Shown here piece by piece: positions 31,187 through 39,429 of a stretch of DNA of 64,000 bases. Source of the DNA: Lachnospiraceae bacterium (GTDB taxonomy: Bacteria; Bacillota; Clostridia; Lachnospirales; Lachnospiraceae); the NCBI GenBank assembly GCA_024403335.1, contig JAKSSA010000001.1, forward strand, positions 33,191 through 97,190. The letters are read 5' to 3'. Made by a program: the position numbers and the translations under genes. The notes beneath the pieces are model-generated. The model was not told where the DNA came from. It saw only the letters and a program-made list of their open reading frames with translations, and ran no database searches. Every line of letters starts with the position of its first letter. Positions within the stretch are counted from its first letter, which is position 1.

Positions 31187-33709
31187 ATGGAAGGCGGTTA
31201 TATTGTTATTCCAAGCGTGGCACTGGGATGTTATTTTATCCTTTTGTTCGCGTTTCTGGTTTCAAAACGAAATAAGATAGCCGGAAGATTTCAGATGTTT
31301 ATTATAGCCTGTATTATCTGGAATCTTGGTTCGCTGATAATGCGTTCGGCAAAAGCACCGGCTTTGATTAAATTCGGCTTTCATTTTTCTATTGTCGGAT
31401 TGTTTTTGTTACCGGCAACCTTCTTTTTGTTTGTTGAACAATATGTTGGCGTGAGAAAGAAAATACAGGAATATTTAATGGTATTTTCCTGTATTGCAAC
31501 ACTTATAATAAATATTGCCGGAAATGGCATATTCCTTAAAGAACCTGCGGTAATAGATGGCAATTATGTTTATTCCTTTACAGGTTTGGTTGCAATTCCT
31601 TATGTTGTACTTACCGTTTCATTTGTATACATTCTTTACTATTTGTGGGTATCAATTTCCTTGCATAAGGTTCCAAGGAGAGAAATAAATGCCATACTTA
31701 ATGGCATTTTCCTTATTTTCTTTGGAAATATTATTGTTTTGCTGCCTGTTTTTTCCGGTTTCCCGGTAGATATGTTTGCAGGCCTGATAAGCGCTGTTAT
31801 CTTTTATGTTGTACTTAGTAAAAATGAAAGATTCAGTCTGACACCAAGATATGCGGTATCAAGAAGAATTTTCAGTATCGCTGCTGTTTTTACCGTAATC
31901 TGGACAATATATAATGCCGGAAAGTGGGGAGTAAGGACGGCTTTTGAATATTTTAACTGGGTGTGGGGACTTGAACATCTGGATGCTTTTATGACTATCT
32001 TTATTGCCGGAGGCTGTAGTATTGTCATTATCGGAATGGACTGGTTCATGGACCACATATTCTTTGGCAAGGAAGATGAGCAGGCAGAAGGCTTTAAAAT
32101 ATTCACTGATAAAATCGGAAAAGCATTAAGCTCAATGAGTGTTATGCAAACGATTAAGGGGCATCTTGAAGAAAAGATAAAAAATCAGAGAATAGAATTT
32201 TTTAAACATGATGAGGACAGGAATTGCTACAAGCAGGTTTCTTTAGTTAATACTTATGGAAATTCTTATTCTTCAGGATGGGGCATGAAAATTCCTGAGG
32301 CAAGAGCTTTGGAGAAATATTTTGTACTTGAAACCAAAGCAGCAAACCTCGATTTTTTAAGCTTTGTAAGAGATTTTTCTCCTGTTTTGCAGGAAAAAAT
32401 AAGAGGCTTGTCAAATAGTGAAGAAGCATTGATTATACCGATTGTAACCGAGGAAAAAGTTCCGATTCTGATGCTTTGTTCGCCTTCGGGAAACAGAAAG
32501 GTGTTTACAAGAACAGAAAAAAGATATCTTGAATCAATTGCTTCAACAAGTGGTATTGCTGTTCATAATGCAAATATGTATGATAAGCTTTTTAAGGAAA
32601 GCAGAACGGATTATCTTACGGGCATAGGAAACAGAACTGCTTTTTATGAGCAACTTGATAAAAACAATGTAATCAAAGAATATCCTCAGGCACTTATTTG
32701 TTTTAAACTCGATTATTTTACAATGTTTAATCAGCTTTATGGTTATGAAACTGCTGATAAGATGATTTGTATGTTTGCTGGTGTTTTGAAGAGAGTGCTT
32801 GGAAATAAAGGCGAGGCTTTCAGAGTTGCAGGAACAGAATTTACTGCTGTGATTAACGGAAAAGGTGAAGACGAAGTCTATGAAATAGCGGAAGCGGTCA
32901 GAAATGCAACGATGGATATCAAAGACATTGATATGACAAACCAGATGATGCTTACTGTTAGCTGCGGTATGGTAATCAGACATGACGATGAAATGACCTC
33001 TGAGAACATGTTTGAATGTGCAAGAAAGGCAGTCAGACAGGGAAAGGCAGCAGGAAAGAATACTGTTGTAGTATATAAGGAAGATGTTGCATTAACCAAT
33101 GACCAGAACAGCTCGTTTGAATTGTATGAAGCTTCTGTAAGAGCGTTGCTTGCGGCAATTGACGCAAAAGACCATTACACCTTTAATCATTCACAAAATG
33201 TTGCTTACTATGCAATGGAGCTTGCAAGAAGCATTAACCTTGAAGGTAACACGATTGAGCTTGTCAGAGAAGCCGGATTGCTTCATGATATCGGAAAAAT
33301 TGGTGTTACTGAAGCTGTTTTAAAGAAACCGGGCCGATTAACTGAAGAAGAATTTGCAATAATGAAGGGACATGTTGAACAGTCAGTTGAAATTATTAAA
33401 CATCTGCCTTCGCTTGAAAGCGTAATACCTTATGTTTACGGACACCATGAAAGATATGATGGAAGAGGATATCCAAGAGGACTGTCAGGAGAAAACATAC
33501 CTTTGATATCAAGAATACTTTGTATAGCAGACTCTTTTGATGCCATGATGTCGAAAAGATCTTATAAGGATAAATATTCTCTTGAATATAGTCTTTCTCA
33601 GTTACATGATTGTTCCGGAACACAATTTGATCCGAAACTTGCCGAAAAGTTTATTGAACTTTTGGAAAAGGGTAATGTACAGGTAAGATATTCAGGATCT
33701 GAAACATAA
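31187..33709 (+). CDS. Membrane 7TM-GAF-GGDEF-HD-GYP signalling protein, c-di-GMP phosphodiesterase
   Basis: About 840 residues. Residues 1 to about 290 are a seven- to eight-pass 7TM sensor region. A GAF-like domain follows to about 470, then a GGDEF domain (DYLTGIGNRTAFY start) whose active-site motif reads AGTEF instead of GGDEF, so cyclase activity is doubtful. The C-terminal HD-GYP domain is intact: HDIGKIG near residue 700, GHHERYDGRGYP near 755-766 and ADSFDAM. Family knowledge predicts hydrolysis of cyclic di-GMP, linking an outside signal to motility. AGAAGGG lies close before ATG 31187; an ATG at 31169 is an alternative start. Confidence 0.9.
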   Translation: MEGGYIVIPSVALGCYFILLFAFLVSKRNKIAGRFQMFIIACIIWNLGSLIMRSAKAPALIKFGFHFSIVGLFLLPATFFLFVEQYVGVRKKIQEYLMVFSCIATLIINIAGNGIFLKEPAVIDGNYVYSFTGLVAIPYVVLTVSFVYILYYLWVSISLHKVPRREINAILNGIFLIFFGNIIVLLPVFSGFPVDMFAGLISAVIFYVVLSKNERFSLTPRYAVSRRIFSIAAVFTVIWTIYNAGKWGVRTAFEYFNWVWGLEHLDAFMTIFIAGGCSIVIIGMDWFMDHIFFGKEDEQAEGFKIFTDKIGKALSSMSVMQTIKGHLEEKIKNQRIEFFKHDEDRNCYKQVSLVNTYGNSYSSGWGMKIPEARALEKYFVLETKAANLDFLSFVRDFSPVLQEKIRGLSNSEEALIIPIVTEEKVPILMLCSPSGNRKVFTRTEKRYLESIASTSGIAVHNANMYDKLFKESRTDYLTGIGNRTAFYEQLDKNNVIKEYPQALICFKLDYFTMFNQLYGYETADKMICMFAGVLKRVLGNKGEAFRVAGTEFTAVINGKGEDEVYEIAEAVRNATMDIKDIDMTNQMMLTVSCGMVIRHDDEMTSENMFECARKAVRQGKAAGKNTVVVYKEDVALTNDQNSSFELYEASVRALLAAIDAKDHYTFNHSQNVAYYAMELARSINLEGNTIELVREAGLLHDIGKIGVTEAVLKKPGRLTEEEFAIMKGHVEQSVEIIKHLPSLESVIPYVYGHHERYDGRGYPRGLSGENIPLISRILCIADSFDAMMSKRSYKDKYSLEYSLSQLHDCSGTQFDPKLAEKFIELLEKGNVQVRYSGSET

Positions 33710-33760
33710 TAAACGAAATTTGCCACTTTTTCGGAATAGTAAACGAAATGTGCGAAAAAC

Positions 33761-33818
33761 AACACAGCCTCTAAAGCACTATTATCAAATATTGCGAATA
33801 TGAGACTGTGTTTTTTAT
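33761..33818 (+). terminator. Terminator-like hairpin after the HD-GYP gene
   Basis: AACACAG (33761-33767) pairs with CTGTGTT (33806-33812), with TCT/AGA inside and a T run after. Before it, TAAACGAAAT[T/G]TGC is repeated about 31 bp apart (near 33710 and 33740). Confidence 0.6.
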
Positions 33819-33870
33819 ACACTATGACAGTACTTTGTCTATTTTTTGTCTTAAATATTGCGATTTTTGT

Positions 33871-33888
33871 TACGAAATCGTTTTCGTA
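33871..33888 (+). promoter_or_regulatory. Palindromic LacI-family-like operator upstream of the CUT1 operon
   Basis: TACGAAATCGTTTTCGTA is an 18-bp palindrome with 16 of 18 matching positions and a central CG, the form of LacI/CcpA-family sites. No LacI gene is in the window. Confidence 0.5.
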
Positions 33889-34032
33889 AAAATATACAAA
33901 TTTTGTCGTTTTTTGTAAAAAATGTATGCTCTTACATTATATTTTTTGTCATATCATTTACATATTTTTTGTGCAAAATTGTATTTTGTTTCTGTTACTA
34001 CAAAAAATATACAAAAAAATCTAAAAAAACTG

Positions 34033-34061
34033 TTGCTTATTTGTTCAACTTGTACTATACT
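34033..34061 (+). promoter_or_regulatory. Candidate promoter of the CUT1 sugar importer
   Basis: TTGCTT (34033-34038), 17-bp spacer, TATACT (34056-34061). It leaves a leader of about 115 nt before the start at 34183. Apart from the palindrome, 33890-34030 is very AT-rich with no gene. Confidence 0.5.
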
Positions 34062-34182
34062 TCATTCAAGAAATCGATTAAGTAAAAATTCACTTAATCA
34101 GTGTCGCGGCGGGGTTGTCAAAAACGGTTATTACCGGCAGAGAGACACCAAAACGGCGTATTACAAAAAGGGAGGGTTTTCT

Positions 34183-35526
34183 ATGAAAACAAACAAAATC
34201 CGCCACATTGTAGCTTTAATTGCAGTAGCTATGATCGCTTGCTTATTAGTAGGCTGTGGCAAAGAAGACAAGGAAATCTACGTTATGTCATTTACTAACG
34301 AAGTAACCGGCATGGTAGAAACCTATGTTAAGGCAAAGGGCCTTGACAAAGAAGGTTGGACAGTTAAGACAAACATCGTTGCAACTGATGGCGGTGCTTA
34401 TCAGACAGCACTTGACGAAGCTTTAAAGGCTGGCGGCAAGGAAGTTCCTGATATCTATGGCGCAGAAGCAGCATTCGTTCTTAAGTATACACAGGGTGAC
34501 TTCGCTGATTTCGCTGGTACATATGATAACTTAGGTATCAAGACAACAGAAGAAATCAAGGCAGCTGAAATCGCTAAGTACGCTTATGAAATTGGTACAA
34601 GACCTTCAGACGGTAAGATCGTTGCACTTCCTTATCAGTCAACAGGTGGTGCTTTCATCTACAACCGTGATGTAGCTATCGCTACATGGGGAACAGATGA
34701 CCCTGCAGAAGTTGCAAAGAAGATCGGTGGCGGTTCAGGTAACTGGGATCAGTTCTGGAAAGCAGCTGAAGAACTTAAGGCTAAGGGCTTCGGTATTGTT
34801 TCTGGTGATGGTGATATCTGGCATCCGTTAGAGAATGGTTCTGCAAAGGGCTGGTTAGTAAATGGTAAGCTTCATATCGATCCTTCAAGAGAATCATTAC
34901 TTGATGTATCAAAGAAGTTAAAAGACAATAATTATCACAATGAAACACAGGACTGGCAGGAAGGCTGGTTTGCAGATATGGCTGAAATCGGACCTAAGAA
35001 GGTTCTTGGTTTCTTCGGACCTGCTTGGTTGATTAACTACACAATGAACGAACACAGCGGTGACACAGCTGGACGTTGGGGTGTTACAACTTCTCCTGTA
35101 GGTTTCTCATGGGGCGGTACATGGGTTGTTGCCGGAAAGAACGTAGCTGATAACAAGAAGGCTATTGTAGCTGACATCATCAGATGGATCACACTTGATA
35201 CAACTAAGGAAGGCTTACAGTATCAGTGGGCTATGGGTACATACAATGGTGGTACTGGCGAAACAAAGGATACAGTATGCTCTAACGTAGTACTTAAGAT
35301 GGCTAACGGCGAAACAGGTTTCGTTGGTGGACAGAACATGTTCGAATATTTCATCCCTGCAAACGTAAATGCTCGTGGTGATAACATGACTCAGTACGAT
35401 GAAAAGATCAACAATATCTGGAGAGATAAGGTTCGTGCTTATGTAGCTGGCGATCTTACTCGTGATCAGGCTATTGCTGAATTCAAGGCACAGGTTAAGA
35501 CAGATTTAGGTTTTGACGCTGAATAA
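34183..35526 (+). CDS. Sugar ABC transporter substrate-binding lipoprotein (CUT1)
   Basis: 447-residue binding lipoprotein for the permeases at 35629 and 36641. The start at 34183 is used because GGGAGGG lies 8 bp upstream and a proper lipoprotein signal follows (MKTNKIRHIVALIAVAMIA, then LLVGC lipobox, lipidated C24); the frame is open further upstream but that sequence is not protein-like. The mature part is a family 1 solute-binding fold (DIYGAEAAFVLKYTQGDFADFA; LPYQSTGGAFIYNRDVA). The substrate is probably an oligosaccharide. A hairpin after the gene would favour more binding protein than permease. Confidence 0.93.
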   Translation: MKTNKIRHIVALIAVAMIACLLVGCGKEDKEIYVMSFTNEVTGMVETYVKAKGLDKEGWTVKTNIVATDGGAYQTALDEALKAGGKEVPDIYGAEAAFVLKYTQGDFADFAGTYDNLGIKTTEEIKAAEIAKYAYEIGTRPSDGKIVALPYQSTGGAFIYNRDVAIATWGTDDPAEVAKKIGGGSGNWDQFWKAAEELKAKGFGIVSGDGDIWHPLENGSAKGWLVNGKLHIDPSRESLLDVSKKLKDNNYHNETQDWQEGWFADMAEIGPKKVLGFFGPAWLINYTMNEHSGDTAGRWGVTTSPVGFSWGGTWVVAGKNVADNKKAIVADIIRWITLDTTKEGLQYQWAMGTYNGGTGETKDTVCSNVVLKMANGETGFVGGQNMFEYFIPANVNARGDNMTQYDEKINNIWRDKVRAYVAGDLTRDQAIAEFKAQVKTDLGFDAE

Positions 35527-35539
35527 TTACTGATTATAA

Positions 35540-35580
35540 GGGCGGACGGATTACTTCCGTTCGCCCTATTTATATTATTT
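35540..35580 (+). terminator. Intercistronic hairpin/partial terminator
   Basis: GGGCGGACGGA (35540-35550), loop TTAC, TCCGTTCGCCC (35556-35566, one G-U), then a T-rich run. Position between binding protein and permease suggests attenuation or mRNA stabilisation. Confidence 0.8.
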
Positions 35581-35628
35581 TTCGTATCGTATTGATACAG
35601 TTTTCACTCTTTTGTGGAGGTGACTTAA

Positions 35629-36639
35629 GTGAAGAAAAAAGGTTTCAGCTACGCTAAGTGGGGATATATCTTCAGCATTCCTTTCGTTGTTGTTTTTTGC
35701 TTAGCAATGCTTTATCCAATTATGTACACCCTTGTAATTGGTTTTACTGAGTATAGAGGTGCATTGCCGACATTGAAAGCTTTGTCGGATCCTTTTAAGA
35801 ACTATAAAACGGTTCTTTCTGAGGAATTGTTCAGAAGATCCTTGAAGACAACCTTCTCTATTTGGCTCTGGAACTTTATTCCTCAGATTGGTCTTGCTCT
35901 TATTTTGGCTGCATGGTTTACGGATGATCATCTTAAATTAAAGGGCAAAGGCTTTTTCAAGGTAGTTTTCTACATGCCTAATATTATTACAGCAGCTACA
36001 ATCGCATTGTTGTTCTCATCATTGTTCCAGTTCCCTAAGGGCGTTATCAATGACATCCTTCTTGAATTTAAGATGATTGATGAAGCTTATAACTTTGCGG
36101 TAGATCCTAAGATAACCAAAGGTGTTATTTCCTTTATTCAGTTCTGGATGTGGTTTGGTTATACCATGATCGTTTTGATTTCCGGTATTCTTGGTATCAG
36201 CCCTGATATTTTTGAAGCAGCTGATATTGATGGTGCAAACGGCTTCCAGAAGTTTGTATTTGTTACATTACCTAATATTAAGACAATTATGCTGTATACT
36301 CTTGTTACATCAATGATTGGTGGTTTGCAGATGTTCGATATTCCTCATTTGTATTCAGATGGTGGTCCTAACAATGCTACAAGAACTGCAGCTAAGCATA
36401 TTTATGCAAAAGGTTTCTCAGGCGCTTATCTTTATGATGAAGCATCTGCAGCCAGTGTTATCTTGTTCATTATAATCATCATCCTTTCTGCAATTCTTTT
36501 CTTCCTTATGAGAGATAAGGATGCTGCAATTTTGGAAAAGCAGAAAAGACAGATGGAGAAGAAATATAGACAGGAATATAAGGCGCAGGTAGCAGCTCAG
36601 AAAGCTAAACTTGCTGAATTAGAAAAGGAGGCTAAATAG
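35629..36639 (+). CDS. Sugar ABC transporter permease (CUT1, MalF-like)
   Basis: 336 residues, six membrane segments. The start is GTG behind TGGAGGTG. The EAA loop is IFEAADIDGANGFQKFVFVTLPNI near 195-218. The C-terminal tail (from about 300) is long, charged and coiled-coil-like (EKQKRQMEKKYRQEYKAQ), unusual for this family. It pairs with the next gene, which begins 1 bp after its stop; the ATPase is not encoded here. Confidence 0.92.
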   Translation: MKKKGFSYAKWGYIFSIPFVVVFCLAMLYPIMYTLVIGFTEYRGALPTLKALSDPFKNYKTVLSEELFRRSLKTTFSIWLWNFIPQIGLALILAAWFTDDHLKLKGKGFFKVVFYMPNIITAATIALLFSSLFQFPKGVINDILLEFKMIDEAYNFAVDPKITKGVISFIQFWMWFGYTMIVLISGILGISPDIFEAADIDGANGFQKFVFVTLPNIKTIMLYTLVTSMIGGLQMFDIPHLYSDGGPNNATRTAAKHIYAKGFSGAYLYDEASAASVILFIIIIILSAILFFLMRDKDAAILEKQKRQMEKKYRQEYKAQVAAQKAKLAELEKEAK

Positions 36640-36640
36640 T

Positions 36641-37528
36641 ATGTCAAAAACTGATAAGATGATTATTGCCTCCGGCAAGAAGAAAAATTCTGCTGCAAAT
36701 ACAGCAATGACAGTCTTTGTTTATGTTGTATGTATTCTTATAGCTATTCTCTGTATTTTCCCCTTCTGGGCGATGATTGTAAATGCAACTCGTTCATCAG
36801 CAGAGATTCAGCAGAGAGCGGTAGCATTGATTCCTTCATCCAACTTGATGCAAAACTACAAGGTTTTACAGAAGTATGAATCAAGTGGTTTCAGACCTTT
36901 AATTGGTTTTAAGAACTCAATGATTATTTCTACACTTGCAACTGTTTGTTCAGTTTATTTCTCTACTTTAACAGCTTATGCAATTGTAGTTTATGACTGG
37001 AAGCTTAAGAGAGCATTCTTCTCATTCGTTATGGCAGTTATGATGGTTCCCGGACAGATCGTAGTTGTAGGTTTCTACCAGATGATATTCAAGGTTCACT
37101 TAAACAACACCTTCCTTCCTTTCATTATTCCTGCTATTGCAGCTCCTTCCATGGTATTCTTCATGAAGCAGTACATGGAGCCTTCGTTATCGTTGGAAAT
37201 CGTTCAGTCTGCGCGTATTGATGGTGCAAAGGAATTCTTTACCTTCAATATGATTGCACTTCCTATTATGAAACCTGCTATTGCAACACAGGCTATCTTC
37301 TCCTTCGTATCAAACTGGAACCAGTTGTTCCTTCCTTTGATACTCTTGAAGGGTGATAAGAGAACCATGCCTGTAATGGTATCGTTGTTAAAGGGTGATA
37401 TTTACAGAACTGAGTACGGCTCAATTTATTTAGGACTTACTTTGACTGTATTGCCTCTTTTCATAGTATACTTCGCATTGTCAAAGTATATTATTGCGGG
37501 TGTTGCACTTGGTTCAGTAAAGGGTTGA
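36641..37528 (+). CDS. Sugar ABC transporter permease (CUT1, MalG-like)
   Basis: 295 residues, six membrane segments; EAA loop LEIVQSARIDGAKEFFTFNMIALPIM near 186-210 and the typical end IIAGVALGSVKG. It completes the binding-protein/permease set started at 34183. AAGGAGG inside the end of the previous gene serves as ribosome binding site. A strong terminator follows. Confidence 0.93.
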   Translation: MSKTDKMIIASGKKKNSAANTAMTVFVYVVCILIAILCIFPFWAMIVNATRSSAEIQQRAVALIPSSNLMQNYKVLQKYESSGFRPLIGFKNSMIISTLATVCSVYFSTLTAYAIVVYDWKLKRAFFSFVMAVMMVPGQIVVVGFYQMIFKVHLNNTFLPFIIPAIAAPSMVFFMKQYMEPSLSLEIVQSARIDGAKEFFTFNMIALPIMKPAIATQAIFSFVSNWNQLFLPLILLKGDKRTMPVMVSLLKGDIYRTEYGSIYLGLTLTVLPLFIVYFALSKYIIAGVALGSVKG

Positions 37529-37558
37529 TACTTTTTGCGCATAATAAAAGAAATTTTT

Positions 37559-37587
37559 CAGGCTTCTCGTGTGAGAAGCCTGTTTTT
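37559..37587 (+). terminator. Rho-independent terminator of the CUT1 operon
   Basis: AGGCTTCTC (37560-37568), loop GTGT, GAGAAGCCT (37573-37581), G, TTTTT. Confidence 0.9.
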
Positions 37588-37624
37588 GTTAGGCAGGCAA
37601 CTGCTTGCCCGATAAAATTTGGTG

Positions 37625-37654
37625 TTGGCATTAGCTTTCATAAGGTGTTATATT
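37625..37654 (+). promoter_or_regulatory. Candidate promoter of the two-component genes
   Basis: TTGGCA (37625-37630), 18-bp spacer, TATATT (37649-37654), about 40 bp before the start codon. Confidence 0.45.
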
Positions 37655-37695
37655 ATCAATAGGACTAAATTAAAGCTTGAGTAAAGGAAACTTAT

Positions 37696-39288
37696 ATGAC
37701 AAAAGTATTTCTTGTAGAAGATGAATATGTTGTTAGAGAGGGAATAAAGAATAAAATAGCCTGGGCAGAAAACGGGTTTGATTTTTGCGGGGAAGCTGCA
37801 GATGGAGAGCTTGCATTGCCATTAATTGAAAAACTTCGTCCTGAAATAGTTATAACAGATATCAAAATGCCATTTATGGATGGACTTGAAATGAGTAAGA
37901 TTATAAGAAAAGAGTTTCCTGAAACAGAGATTGTCTTTTTAACAGGCTATGCAGAGTTTGAATATGCCAAAGAAGCCATTAAGCTTGGGGTTGCAGAGTA
38001 TTTAACAAAACCAATAAGTGGCAATGATTTAATGAAGGTTTTGAAAAATATTCAAAAGAGAATAGAAGAAAAGCAGCAGGAAAAGGATATAAGACAGTAC
38101 TATTTAAAGGAGATGGCTGAAAATACCGAGAAGGACAAGAAGAGATTATTTGTTGATTTGGTATCAGGAGGAAAGCATACAGCAGATTTAATTCTTAATG
38201 CAAGGGAGCTTGGGATTGAAATATCAGCTTCCGCATATTCTATTTTGATGCTTAGAATTAAGAGTGCATACCATGAACAAAATGAGTTTTCAAAGAGTGT
38301 TATTAAACTGTTTGATGAAATAGAAGAGCTATGTGCAGATGGAAATCCGATAGTTTTTGACAGAAGTCCTGAAGGAAAGGTATATATTTTTAAGGGCGAG
38401 GATGAAATTTCATTACAGGCAGATATAGAGAAGTTTATTTCATTGATTAAAGAAAAACTTGATATGCATAAACATATTCAGTATTTCGGAGGAATTGGTG
38501 AAACAGTTAAACGACTTGGTGAGCTTAATACCTGCTTTGAAAGTGCAAGCCATGCCTTTGCGCACAGATATTTGGTGGATGAGAACATGTTTATGTGGTC
38601 AAAGGATGTAAAGAGAAGCACTATTTTGAAGGAAAACGATACGGATATTGTTGTGCCAAAGCAGCTTGACAGAACAAAATTTATTGAATTTTTGAAACTT
38701 GGCGATAAGGATGATGCAAAGTATTTTGTAGAGGAGTTTTTGTCAGGAATTGGAAGCAATGCGATTAAATCGCTTTTAATGAGGCAGTATGTTGTTGTAG
38801 ATGCATATTTAAAGGTTTCTGAGTTTTTGTCAACTATAGGAAGTAATGATATAAAGCTTGAACAGGTTAATGAGCGCAAGGACACTTTGACAAGTGAAAA
38901 GGGTGCCGAAGAATATCTGATAAGATTGATTGAGACCGCGATATCAACAAGAGAGGCTGCAAGCCGAAGCAGATATAGTGAGCTGGTTTCTGAAATTACT
39001 GAGTTTATCAACGAAAATTACAAGAATGATGAACTGAGTTTGAATATGGTGGCACAGTATATGAATTTTTCGCCAAATCATTTAAGTATGATATTCAGCC
39101 AGGAAACAGGAAGAACATTTATTAAGTATCTTACCGATTTGAGAATGAACAAGGCAAAAGAATTATTAAAATGCACTTCTAAAAGATCAAGTGAAATTTG
39201 TGAAGAAGTAGGATATAAAGATCCGCATTATTTCTCCTATTTGTTTAAGAAAAATGTCGGCATGACTCCAACTGAGTACAGAGGATAA
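37696..39288 (+). CDS. Response regulator with AraC-type DNA-binding domain (YesN-like)
   Basis: 530-residue regulator. The receiver domain covers residues 1-120, with phosphoacceptor D55 (VITDIKMPFMDG), acidic pocket E8-D9-E10 and the conserved lysine in EYLTKP. A long middle region of about 300 residues follows, and an AraC double helix-turn-helix closes the protein (ELSLNMVAQYMNFSPNHLSMIFSQETGRTF; SSEICEEVGYKDPHYFSYLFKK). This is the YesN class that controls carbohydrate transport genes. The sensor gene lies 141 bp downstream, across a repeat-rich spacer. Confidence 0.94.
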   Translation: MTKVFLVEDEYVVREGIKNKIAWAENGFDFCGEAADGELALPLIEKLRPEIVITDIKMPFMDGLEMSKIIRKEFPETEIVFLTGYAEFEYAKEAIKLGVAEYLTKPISGNDLMKVLKNIQKRIEEKQQEKDIRQYYLKEMAENTEKDKKRLFVDLVSGGKHTADLILNARELGIEISASAYSILMLRIKSAYHEQNEFSKSVIKLFDEIEELCADGNPIVFDRSPEGKVYIFKGEDEISLQADIEKFISLIKEKLDMHKHIQYFGGIGETVKRLGELNTCFESASHAFAHRYLVDENMFMWSKDVKRSTILKENDTDIVVPKQLDRTKFIEFLKLGDKDDAKYFVEEFLSGIGSNAIKSLLMRQYVVVDAYLKVSEFLSTIGSNDIKLEQVNERKDTLTSEKGAEEYLIRLIETAISTREAASRSRYSELVSEITEFINENYKNDELSLNMVAQYMNFSPNHLSMIFSQETGRTFIKYLTDLRMNKAKELLKCTSKRSSEICEEVGYKDPHYFSYLFKKNVGMTPTEYRG

Positions 39289-39393
39289 GGATAACCGACT
39301 AAAAAAAGAGGTAAAGATAACTGATTGAATTTAGTGGAAATTAGAATAGCTAACTTAATATAAAGGTAAAAATAACCGACTGAGTGCAGAGGA
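39271..39393 (+). repeat. Degenerate repeats derived from the yesN-like gene end
   Basis: ACTGAGTACAGAGGA at 39271-39285 (last codons of the gene) recurs as ACTGAGTGCAGAGGA at 39379-39393. GGATAACCGACT (39289), GTAAAGATAACTGATTGA (39311) and GTAAAAATAACCGACTGA (39366) are further related units. Confidence 0.72.
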
Positions 39394-39429
39394 AAAAGGC
39401 CAATACTAAACTGCGCATAAAGGATAAAA

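Noticed and set aside
33922..34182. 87-codon N-terminal extension of the CUT1 binding protein
   Set aside because: A perfect lipoprotein signal with GGGAGGG starts at 34183; the upstream part is AT-rich non-protein-like sequence with a promoter in it.
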